This document shows positions 1 to 5,279 of a DNA stretch of 6,206 bases, piece after piece. Within the stretch, counting starts at the first letter, position 1. Every line of letters begins with the position of its first letter. Below the pieces are notes generated by a model that saw only the letters and a program-made list of their open reading frames with translations, searched no databases and was not told where the DNA came from. Source of the stretch: CAYOBW01 sp964402115 (GTDB lineage: Bacteria > Verrucomicrobiota > Kiritimatiellia > UBA8416 > CAYOBW01); the NCBI GenBank assembly GCA_964402115.1, contig CAYOBW010000380.1:1-6206 (forward strand). Reading direction: 5' to 3'. The position numbers and the translations under genes are program-made.

Positions 1-2
1 GG

Positions 3-110
3 TTGTCTCTGATTTGGGTTATGACCCACGTTCCGGTTCCCCAGAGCGAACCGGAACGTGACGTTCCGGTTCCCGAAGCGAACCGGACAGTCTTCGAAAA
101 CGACAAGTAA
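3..110 (+). CDS. C-terminal end of an unidentified protein (5' partial)
   Basis: This frame is open from the left edge to a TAA at 108-110 and reads LSLIWVMTHVPVPQSEPERD then VPVPEANRTVFENDK. A 33-nt duplication falls exactly in frame and produces the repeated element VPVP followed by an acidic or polar stretch, first at codons 30-62 and then from 63. In-frame periodicity and mostly G/C third positions favour real coding, with a proline-rich, charged C-terminal tail. No domain is recognisable in 35 residues. The following reading frame (111-395) is the same frame, separated only by this stop codon, so the two might once have been one gene. The alternative is that the region is non-coding and the palindromes (27-87) are its real content; another frame also reads from the edge to a stop at 59-61. 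Confidence 0.4.
   Translation: MSLIWVMTHVPVPQSEPERDVPVPEANRTVFENDK
27..87. repeat. Paired inverted repeats built from a 33-nt direct duplication
   Basis: CACGTTCCGGTTC (27-39) is perfectly complementary to GAACCGGAACGTG (48-60) across an 8-base loop. A second copy starts at 61: TCCGGTTC (65-72) pairs with GAACCGGA (80-87) across 7 bases. The inner arms, 48-59 and 61-72, are also perfectly complementary around G60, which makes a 25-base palindrome. Folding can therefore give either two separate hairpins or one central hairpin. There is no T-run after it, so it is not a classical intrinsic terminator. It lies inside the putative coding tail that ends at 110, and the 33-nt period keeps frame. 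Confidence 0.75.
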
Positions 111-158
111 GGACGGACCGAAGTCGCATGTGTCGGTTACCGCCACAAGCGGGCCCTG

Positions 159-395
159 GTGCTGGGCATGGACGAGAAGACCCGCGAGAAGCTCGGCAAG
201 GCGCCGGCCTGGGCCGACTGCCTGCAACCGATGACCGAATGGGGAGAGATCACGGGCCTGGGACGCTGCGTAATCAATCGCCGCCTGAGGACCGGCTGGT
301 CGGTGGAAGAAGCTCTGACTGTGCCAAAACGAAAACAAAAGAGGAGGAGATGCGATGAGGGTGGCTTGCCTGTCCGTCACGTACAAGCGGCCTAA
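159..395 (+). CDS. Small protein with a GWSVEEALT-type helix-turn-helix-like domain
   Basis: About 78 residues. Residues 26-56 follow the pattern TEWxxITGLxxxxIxRRLRxGWSVEEALTxP, a compact helical domain I recognise from small phage and mobile-element proteins and from some HNH-associated proteins, where it probably binds DNA. That role is family inference. The tail is very basic (KRKQKRRR, residues 57-64). The start is uncertain: the frame is open from 111 and offers only GTG 159 and ATG 168, neither with a clear Shine-Dalgarno. The first residues before MDEKTR may be missing through a frameshift or an upstream nonsense change. The last 41 bases overlap the glycosyltransferase start at 355, and that gene's Shine-Dalgarno lies inside this frame. 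The conserved domain ends near base 326, so the overlapping tail may be dispensable. It may be a decayed fragment rather than an active gene. Confidence 0.6.
   Translation: MLGMDEKTREKLGKAPAWADCLQPMTEWGEITGLGRCVINRRLRTGWSVEEALTVPKRKQKRRRCDEGGLPVRHVQAA
342..347 (+). promoter_or_regulatory. Strong Shine-Dalgarno for the first glycosyltransferase
   Basis: AGGAGG ends 7 bases before ATG 355 and fixes that start. An ATG at 350 lies closer to it but opens only two codons before a TGA. The upstream stretch 326-340 is A-rich and so probably unstructured. Confidence 0.85.
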
Positions 396-1056
396 GGAAC
401 TGGCCGCGGTCATCGAGTGCTTCCTGCGTCAGGATTACCCAGCCGAACTGCGTGAGCTGATCGTGCTGGACGATGCCGGCCAATACGCCAACCAGGCGGG
501 GAACCGGTGGCGTCTGGTCTCGTCGCCCGTCCGTTTCCGGACGCTGGGCGAGAAGCGGAACGCCAGCGCGGCCTTGGTCTCGCCCGACGTCGACGCCTAC
601 TGTGTGTGGGATGACGACGACATCTACCTGCCCTGGCACATGTCGGCCGCAGTCGCGGCCCTCAAGGATGCCGACTACACAATCCCGATCGTCATTTACA
701 CCGATCGACGGGACCACCTCGAACGCAAGCAAAACCAGTACCTGTTTCACGGCGCCTGGGCGTTCCGCCGCGAGGCGTTCGAGCGGGTCGGCGGCTATCC
801 CTTCATGCAAAGCGGCCAGGACCAAGGGCTGCTGCGGCGGTTCAAGGCCGCCCAACTGCGGAGGGCCGACCCAATCCAGCACGATCCTCGCCCAAGCTAC
901 GTCTACCGCTGGTGCACTGTCCACAACCGGCACATCTCGGCGATGGGCAAGGACAGCTACGAGCGCCTCGGTCAGCTCTCGTCCGTCCCTGTGACCACGC
1001 TGGTGCCCCGCTGGGATCGCGACTGGGTGAAGCTCCACGAGGCGGCCGCGAAGTAG
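355..1056 (+). CDS. Family 2 (GT-A fold) glycosyltransferase
   Basis: 233 residues, probably a cytoplasmic enzyme that moves a sugar from a nucleotide-sugar donor to a glycan or protein acceptor. The N-terminus, VACLSVTYKRPKEL (3-16), is the first strand and donor-binding loop of GT2 enzymes. VLDDAG (37-42) is the usual second acidic site. LGEKRNAS (64-71) is the segment that in this family contacts the nucleotide. WDDDDIYLP (85-93) holds the DXD metal-binding motif. GAWAFRREAFERVGGYP (133-149) followed by GQDQGLL (154-160) is the acceptor-side helix region, where many relatives have ED rather than QD as the likely catalytic base. The protein is short for the family and is a bare catalytic domain with no membrane segment. 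It leads a three-gene operon, and its stop codon overlaps the Shine-Dalgarno of the methyltransferase. Donor and acceptor cannot be read from sequence. Confidence 0.9.
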   Translation: MRVACLSVTYKRPKELAAVIECFLRQDYPAELRELIVLDDAGQYANQAGNRWRLVSSPVRFRTLGEKRNASAALVSPDVDAYCVWDDDDIYLPWHMSAAVAALKDADYTIPIVIYTDRRDHLERKQNQYLFHGAWAFRREAFERVGGYPFMQSGQDQGLLRRFKAAQLRRADPIQHDPRPSYVYRWCTVHNRHISAMGKDSYERLGQLSSVPVTTLVPRWDRDWVKLHEAAAK

Positions 1057-1060
1057 GAGG
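1055..1060 (+). promoter_or_regulatory. Shine-Dalgarno overlapping the preceding stop codon
   Basis: AGGAGG begins inside the TAG stop (1054-1056) of the glycosyltransferase and sits 4 bases before ATG 1065. It selects 1065 over the much earlier in-frame start at 912, and points to translational coupling of the two genes. Confidence 0.8.
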
Positions 1061-1064
1061 CATC

Positions 1065-1691
1065 ATGCTCGATTACGAACTGGCCATCTGCCGCTTCATC
1101 CGGGGCACGCCCGGCGCCCTGTACGACATTGGCGTCGGTCCCAAGAGCGAGTGGCGCAAGCTGGCTCTCGCCTACCCGCGGATGCGAGTCTGCGGCTGCG
1201 AGCCGCACCCGGCCCAGCACGAGGCGCTGCGGAAAGCCAAGTTCCCGGGGCCGCTGGCCAAGGTGGCGATCGGCGAGCAGGAGGGTGTGGCCACGCTGCA
1301 TGTGCCGACGCACGATCTGAAGTGTTGCAGTCTGTTGGCCGTGCCCTACGCCAACACCACCTGCGAAGTCGAGGTCTGGACGCTCGACCGGTTCGACGGA
1401 CAGCTGGGTCCTCCGGACCGCATTCTGCTGTGGCTCGACGTCGAGGGTAGCGAACTGTCATCGCTGCGCAGCGCACCGCGTCTGCTCGCGTCGGGCCGGG
1501 TTCGCTGGATCAATCTCGAAGAGCGCCGCAACGGCCACTGTCCGGCGCCGGGCTGGTGCGATCCGCGGGAACTCCACGCGTTCCTGGCGGACCACGGCTA
1601 CGTCCGGATCGCCGACTACAACCGCCACCCGACGCATCAGGACGCGATCTACGCCCACAGGGAGGAACCATGCTCCGCGTCATCACGATGA
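1065..1691 (+). CDS. FkbM-family SAM-dependent methyltransferase
   Basis: 208 residues, counted from the ATG with the AGGAGG. ALYDIGVGPKSEW (18-30) is the glycine-rich SAM-binding loop (D21, G23, G25). GCEPHP (44-49) places the acidic residue E46 that in class I methyltransferases holds the ribose. KVAIGEQEGVATLHV (66-80) and VWTLDRF (104-110) are typical FkbM landmarks. LLWLDVEGSELSSLRSA (121-137) matches the FkbM signature 'KIDVEG.E...L.GA'. FkbM enzymes usually O-methylate sugars or polyketides, so in this setting a glycan hydroxyl is the likely acceptor (inference). The length is near the short end of the family. It starts 8 bases after the first glycosyltransferase ends, and its last 22 bases overlap the start of the second, which argues for one transcript with coupled translation. 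Confidence 0.88.
   Translation: MLDYELAICRFIRGTPGALYDIGVGPKSEWRKLALAYPRMRVCGCEPHPAQHEALRKAKFPGPLAKVAIGEQEGVATLHVPTHDLKCCSLLAVPYANTTCEVEVWTLDRFDGQLGPPDRILLWLDVEGSELSSLRSAPRLLASGRVRWINLEERRNGHCPAPGWCDPRELHAFLADHGYVRIADYNRHPTHQDAIYAHREEPCSASSR
1661..1665 (+). promoter_or_regulatory. Shine-Dalgarno inside the methyltransferase gene
   Basis: GGAGG lies 4 bases before ATG 1670, within the last codons of the FkbM gene. It decides the start of the second glycosyltransferase against the upstream in-frame start at 1556. Confidence 0.8.
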
Positions 1692-2386
1692 CCGCCTATC
1701 GCCGGCCGGCCTACACCCGCGAGGTCCTCGCTGCCCTGGCCCAATGCGACGGCATCGCCGACTGGCTGCTGCTGCCGAACGTCGAACCCGGCCACGAGGA
1801 GGTGATCGACGCCTTCCGCCAGTGGTCTGCCTGCGAGTCCCGCCTCGCTGTGAACAAGGAACGCCTGGGCTTGAACCGCAACACGCAGGAAGCCCTGGTC
1901 CGAGCCCTGCTGCTGCGGGCCGAAGTCGTCGTCCACCTGGAAGACGACACCGTGCCCAGTCCCGACGCGCTGCGGTACTTCGACTGGGCCGTGCGCGAAA
2001 TCCTGATTCCAGACATCAAGTCGAAGGACGGCCACCAGATCACCCTGGCCTCCGGCTACAACAAGCCCTCGGTCCAGCCGCGGCCGGACCAATCGCACCT
2101 GTGCAACACCCGCCCGATCTGGACGCCCTGGGGCTGGGCGATGGATCGATCGCGTCTCGCGTGGCTGCTCGCCAACTGGTGCACGGGCAACCCGAAGTGC
2201 TTCACGTGCAAGATCAAGTCGCAGTACCGCCGCACCCGCCGCGAGCTGTTCCCGGTGCTCAGCCGCATTCAGAACATTGGCTACGACCTGGGCGAGAATG
2301 GACGCATACCCGACTGGTACAGGTCGAACCACAGGACGCCGTGGGTGGCGGGGCAGGTGGCGGACGGGGCGTTCCATCTGCCTTGA
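1670..2386 (+). CDS. GT-A glycosyltransferase, distantly GNT-I (GT13)-like
   Basis: 238 residues. It begins MLRVITMTAYRRPAYTREVL (1-20), a GT-A first strand and loop. GLNRNTQEAL (67-76) is followed by VVHLEDDTVPSPDALRYF (87-104), where EDD (91-93) is the metal and donor motif. The layout 'V..EDD...PD...YF' resembles N-acetylglucosaminyltransferase I. TPWGWAMDR (152-160) recalls the 'GWG/GWM' acceptor-loop segment, and SRIQNIGYDLGENG (198-211) is like the family's late conserved 'R..N.G..G' stretch. Cysteines 171, 177 and 180 lie close together (C-x5-C-x2-C), which is unusual for such a short enzyme. No membrane segment is seen. It closes the glycosyltransferase-methyltransferase-glycosyltransferase operon, with no convincing terminator after it. 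The sugar and acceptor are unknown; GT2 is the alternative family assignment. Confidence 0.75.
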   Translation: MLRVITMTAYRRPAYTREVLAALAQCDGIADWLLLPNVEPGHEEVIDAFRQWSACESRLAVNKERLGLNRNTQEALVRALLLRAEVVVHLEDDTVPSPDALRYFDWAVREILIPDIKSKDGHQITLASGYNKPSVQPRPDQSHLCNTRPIWTPWGWAMDRSRLAWLLANWCTGNPKCFTCKIKSQYRRTRRELFPVLSRIQNIGYDLGENGRIPDWYRSNHRTPWVAGQVADGAFHLP

Positions 2387-2408
2387 GCCATTCGGCGGCC
2401 CCGACGCG

Positions 2409-2423
2409 ATCCTGGCCCAGGAT
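2409..2423. repeat. Small palindrome after the glycan operon
   Basis: ATCCTGG and CCAGGAT flank a single central C. As RNA it could form at most a five-pair stem with a five-base loop. It lacks a T-run, so it is a poor terminator. It might be a protein-binding site next to the promoter at 2423-2452 (inference). Confidence 0.35.
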
Positions 2424-2452
2424 TGCCGCAACTTCAGGCGGATTGGTACAAT
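2423..2452 (+). promoter_or_regulatory. Candidate sigma-70-type promoter with extended -10
   Basis: TTGCCG (2423-2428), an 18-base spacer, then TACAAT (2447-2452) preceded by TGG (2444-2446), which gives the TGn extension. Transcription would begin near 2459, about 70 bases before the membrane protein gene at 2527. It lies in the only sizeable gap after the glycan operon. The match is to the general bacterial consensus; promoter preferences in this organism are not known from the window. Confidence 0.5.
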
Positions 2453-2526
2453 GCGACGAGTGGCCGGGCAGGGCCGGCCGGAGGATTACAGAGTGATTTG
2501 ACTGGGATCGTCTCGCGGAAGATGTC

Positions 2527-2889
2527 ATGGCCGGGTCACGCCTCGAATTCAAGATTGGAGCAACGTTCGTTCTCCGGTGCGTTGCGTTCGGGATCGTGAT
2601 GGCGATTGCGAATGCTCTGCCATACTTAATGACTCGCGGTGACTACGAAACCAACGGCGTCGAAGTAGCGGGGTGGCCCCTGCGCTGTTACGAGTTCGGC
2701 GGGATCGGGGGCTTTATGCACCTGCACCCGTGGAAAATGGCCGGGAACATAGTAATCGCAGTAGCGATTTCTGCGATTGCCGCTTGGGCCTTCCGCCACG
2801 GGGTAATTCGGACGCTGCGGAAATGGCTGACCTGGGGAACACGGATGTTCCGTAAATTTCGAACCTGGGGGACGCCGTACGCCGAATAG
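2527..2889 (+). CDS. Small two-helix membrane protein with a basic tandem-repeat tail
   Basis: 120 residues with no recognised enzyme domain. Hydrophobic segments at about 12-34 and 72-89 should span the membrane. The loop between them (35-71) contains GVEVAGWPLRCYEFGGIGGF, a GWP-plus-glycine pattern I associate with small planctomycete membrane proteins; function unknown. Arginine and lysine crowd the C-terminus after the second helix, so both ends are predicted cytoplasmic and the loop periplasmic. Residues 95-116 are two copies of an 11-residue unit, R-[TM]-[LF]-R-K-[WF]-[LR]-T-W-G-T, encoded by adjacent 33-nt units that agree at 23 of 33 bases. A modest GGAAG (2517-2521) precedes ATG 2527 by 5 bases, and a candidate promoter lies at 2423-2452. 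It appears monocistronic, with 141 bases before the next gene. Confidence 0.7.
   Translation: MAGSRLEFKIGATFVLRCVAFGIVMAIANALPYLMTRGDYETNGVEVAGWPLRCYEFGGIGGFMHLHPWKMAGNIVIAVAISAIAAWAFRHGVIRTLRKWLTWGTRMFRKFRTWGTPYAE
2809..2874 (+). repeat. 33-nt in-frame tandem duplication in the membrane protein gene
   Basis: Units 2809-2841 and 2842-2874 are directly adjacent and in frame. They encode RTLRKWLTWGT and RMFRKFRTWGT. Ten base differences, several of them synonymous, indicate an older duplication kept at the protein level. Confidence 0.75.
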
Positions 2890-2995
2890 AGAACGAATCT
2901 ATGCGAGTCAGCGGTCGCGTCCGCAATGGCGGTGGAATGGCTGGCTGTCGCACCCGGAGGCACCATCGACTCCCGGGCGTTTTGAAGTAGAAGGG

Positions 2996-3012
2996 AGGGG
3001 CCGGCGGCCCTT
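2996..3012. other. Short GC hairpin ahead of the HEAT-repeat gene
   Basis: AGGGGCC (2996-3002) can pair with GGCCCTT (3006-3012), with one G-T pair, around the 3-base loop GGC. It ends 18 bases before ATG 3031. It has no T-run, so it is not a convincing terminator for the membrane protein gene; it could affect translation of the HEAT gene. Otherwise 2890-3030 holds no recognisable gene and no clear promoter. Confidence 0.35.
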
Positions 3013-3030
3013 GAGCGGATCAATAACACC

Positions 3031-4686
3031 ATGAGTACCACGTCAACAACATCCGCCCCGAAATCCCGCCGCCGCTGGCTGCAGTTCAGCGTGCGGGGGC
3101 TGCTGGTATTGGTGGTCGTGTTTCGCCTCGGTTTCGGACAGCTTGCCCCCACGTTCCAACTGGCACGGGCACAGGGGGCTGAAGAGCCAGATGGGGCGGC
3201 AACTGAGAAGCCGGTTGCCCAAATAGGGGCAAACCTCGCCCGCTGGAAAGCCGCGGTGCTCGCGCACGACCATAACAACGCATTAACGGCCGTTGACAAC
3301 ACAAAGTCGGTGGGACCTCGTGTTATTCCGGCCCTTGTGACGATGCTGAACGCGGGCAACGATCGGCTGGCACGCATTTTCGCAGCTCAGGTGCTTGAGC
3401 AATTCGGCACGGCCGCTATGCTTGCTCGCGAGTCACTGCTCCGGAATCTGCGCGATCAGGATCCGGAAGTAGTAGTGGCATCGATGCAGGCACTCACGGA
3501 GGTATCAGAGTACTGGCCAAATGATCAAGTCGCGCTGTTGACTCAATTGGTCCGTGACAATACGGACCTTGTCCGTGTTCATGCGATCAACAGGCTCGGC
3601 CACGCAGGCCCCCGAGCGCGTTCAGCCATCCCGGTGCTCCTAGACGTTCTCGAAAAGGATGCTTGGAATAACTGCAGAATGCACGCCGCTACGACCCTCA
3701 GCTACATAGCGCCCAAAGACCCGAAGGTGATCGCGGGCTTGGTTCATTCCGCGGAACAAGGCAATTGGGCAGCAATCGTTGCGTTGCGGCGCGCAGGGCC
3801 GGCTGCAAGGCCCGCAGTCCCTCTTCTTATTCGAACTCTGAACAGGGAAATCCGGGAATCTGCGGCACCGGTAGAGGCCGCAAAGCTTCTTGGTGAGATT
3901 GGCCCGTCCGCCGCTGAGGCTATTCCAGTTTTGCTCAAGTGCATGACGGACGACGATTCTCGCGTCGCCTCGGCGTGCGCCGGCGCCCTCGCCCAAGTCG
4001 GCATCGCTAACCCAGAGGTAGTACCTGCGCTAATGCGTTGCGCGGAAACAGGTGATCAGGACGTTAGGACGGTGGCCGTCCGGGCGCTCGGAACGCTCGG
4101 CCCACGCGCACGACAGGCCGTCCCGATGCTGTGCGGGCTACTTCAAGACAATCGCTCGAAACTGAGAGCCGAAGCGGCGAGATCGCTCGGTATGATCGAC
4201 GCACCCGGAGGCCCAAGCGAATCACTTCTGCGCCAGTGCCTTGAAGGATCCGATGACGACACGCAGCGGCAGTCGGCGATAGCGCTGGCATTACTTGGTC
4301 GGGAGAATCCTGATGTTCTGCGGCTCCTCTCAATCTCGTTGGCCAGGCGAGATTTCGATGCACTGCCGGCCCTCCACAGTTTGCCAAATGGAACGCAATA
4401 CTTCGGGCCAACTCTGGTGAAAATGATGCACGACTCGAACCCCACGATCCGAAGGTACGGCGTCCTAGCGATCGGCCACTTGTCGAATGTGCCAGCAGAG
4501 ACATTAAGAATCGTCTCGGAGCACCTCACGGATGAAACGCTAGAGGTACGGATGGCTGCAGCGGATGCTTTGGGCAGGCTAGGACCGATGGCTCGGAGTG
4601 AACTGGCCGCACTGCAACGTGCGTTAGCAGACGACAATTGGTTAGTGCAAGAGGCTGCGCAGCGTGCCATCGAGAAGATCCGTTGA
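3031..4686 (+). CDS. Membrane-anchored HEAT-repeat protein
   Basis: 551 residues. The N-terminus has a Ser/Thr-rich start, then SRRRWLQFS (12-20) and a hydrophobic stretch (about 23-39): the recurrent planctomycete leader that probably anchors or exports the protein. R32 interrupts the hydrophobic core, and LARAQG (44-49) could be a signal-peptidase site, so anchored or secreted are both possible. From about residue 97 to the end run roughly a dozen helical HEAT/PBS-lyase-type repeats of 30-37 residues, visible as repeated 'AI.VLL..L.D....VR..AA.ALG.LGP.A' (for example 299-323, 364-388, 498-518). The stretch near 428-460 is degenerate. No catalytic residues are seen, so it is probably a binding scaffold. 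ATG 3031 is chosen because the other leader copies also begin 10-12 residues before RRRW. No Shine-Dalgarno is visible. Confidence 0.85.
   Translation: MSTTSTTSAPKSRRRWLQFSVRGLLVLVVVFRLGFGQLAPTFQLARAQGAEEPDGAATEKPVAQIGANLARWKAAVLAHDHNNALTAVDNTKSVGPRVIPALVTMLNAGNDRLARIFAAQVLEQFGTAAMLARESLLRNLRDQDPEVVVASMQALTEVSEYWPNDQVALLTQLVRDNTDLVRVHAINRLGHAGPRARSAIPVLLDVLEKDAWNNCRMHAATTLSYIAPKDPKVIAGLVHSAEQGNWAAIVALRRAGPAARPAVPLLIRTLNREIRESAAPVEAAKLLGEIGPSAAEAIPVLLKCMTDDDSRVASACAGALAQVGIANPEVVPALMRCAETGDQDVRTVAVRALGTLGPRARQAVPMLCGLLQDNRSKLRAEAARSLGMIDAPGGPSESLLRQCLEGSDDDTQRQSAIALALLGRENPDVLRLLSISLARRDFDALPALHSLPNGTQYFGPTLVKMMHDSNPTIRRYGVLAIGHLSNVPAETLRIVSEHLTDETLEVRMAAADALGRLGPMARSELAALQRALADDNWLVQEAAQRAIEKIR
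3067..3090 (+). repeat. Leader-coding repeat, copy 1
   Basis: 24 bases encoding RRRWLQFS. They are identical to 5313-5336 and 6173-6196, including codon choice for Arg, Leu and Ser, each of which has six possible codons. Flanking bases are diverged here, unlike copies 2 and 3. Confidence 0.9.
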
Positions 4687-4758
4687 AATACGTGCGTGGT
4701 CCAGCGGCGATTGGGGGCCTTGGACTTATCGGCAACTGCCGGATTGAATGGAACAAGG

Positions 4759-5256
4759 ATGGAAGGTGCGCAACGCCCAGTGGCCTCAGATCGTCAATTG
4801 ACCACTCGGAGGATCCGAGCAAACTCGCATTGGAGGCTCATCACCGCTGCTTGCACGGTGTTCGTGATCGTCGTCCTGGTGCGGTTCGTTCTTAGTTGCA
4901 AGGACGATTACATTCGTGCTGGTCGGCAAGAGCGGGACATTATAGCCCGAATAGAGGCTTTGGGTGGAAAAGCCTCCTTAGAGGATCGGACGCCCGGGTG
5001 GATTCGACTGATTGTGGGCACTGACGAACGGGTGTTCCTGAAGAGAGCTGTCGCAGTCTCAGTTCCTTTACGATGCAATCGAGTCAAAGACTATAATGAG
5101 GAAATAACCTGCGAACTCAGGCGGTTATTGGAGTTAGGAGTCGTACATGTCTTTGGCAGTTCCCACGACGACATAGCACGACCAACTGGCACCTTGGACG
5201 TCCAGGGATTGCGGGACGCCTTGCCGTCAGCGACGGTATGGGTTGTTCTTCACTGA
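4759..5256 (+). CDS. Short membrane-anchored protein, repeat-poor relative of the LRR protein
   Basis: 165 residues from ATG 4759; a GTG at 4696 would add 21 residues of low-complexity leader. Neither start has a well-placed Shine-Dalgarno. One membrane segment (about 27-45) follows a basic N-terminus, so the rest is probably outside the cytoplasm. Residues 58-103 (ERDIIARIEALGGKA ... TPGWIRLIVG ... VAVSVP) align by eye with residues 49-95 of the LRR protein at 5280 (AAEAFKKLGGQV ... VVSVSL), a module that precedes LRRs in planctomycete proteins. The end, GLRDALPSATVWVVLH, resembles that protein's end, GVAELQKALPNCRIER. Between them is perhaps one degenerate repeat (ELRRLLELGVVHVFGSS). It could be a paralogue that lost its repeats, or an independent minimal form. 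Its DNA is richer in A/T than the glycan operon: bases 5041-5100 are 26/60 G+C against 46/60 at 1201-1260. Confidence 0.65.
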   Translation: MEGAQRPVASDRQLTTRRIRANSHWRLITAACTVFVIVVLVRFVLSCKDDYIRAGRQERDIIARIEALGGKASLEDRTPGWIRLIVGTDERVFLKRAVAVSVPLRCNRVKDYNEEITCELRRLLELGVVHVFGSSHDDIARPTGTLDVQGLRDALPSATVWVVLH

Positions 5257-5279
5257 GTACCCACCCCCACGATATACCG

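Noticed and set aside
27..95. Possible CRISPR-like repeat pair
   Set aside because: Only two units with no unique spacer between them; the units are adjacent, internally palindromic and in phase with a reading frame.
274..1038. Long minus-strand open frame opposite the first glycosyltransferase
   Set aside because: It mirrors a convincing GT2 gene in G/C-rich DNA, where antisense frames stay open by chance; no domain is recognisable.
912..1064. Upstream extension of the methyltransferase
   Set aside because: It would overlap the glycosyltransferase by 145 bases; ATG 1065 has an AGGAGG at ideal distance and a start typical of the domain.
2409..2423. Intrinsic terminator for the glycan operon
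   Set aside because: The stem would be at most five pairs and no T-run follows.
1649..2431. Long minus-strand open frame opposite the second glycosyltransferase
   Set aside because: Shadow of a gene with clear GT-A motifs; the translation is Val/Gly/Arg-rich without a family pattern.
2451..2501. 16-codon open frame MRRVAGQGRPEDYRVI
   Set aside because: Its ATG overlaps the candidate -10 element, it has no Shine-Dalgarno, and the peptide resembles nothing known.
2688..3377. Minus-strand open frame spanning the gap before the HEAT gene
   Set aside because: It runs antisense across the membrane-protein repeat and the leader of the HEAT gene, and has no recognisable motif or start signal.
4638..4895. 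Open frame overlapping the end of the HEAT gene and the start of the next gene
   Set aside because: It starts inside the last HEAT repeat in another frame and shows no domain; the frame ending at 5256 has the membrane segment and the LRR-cap similarity.
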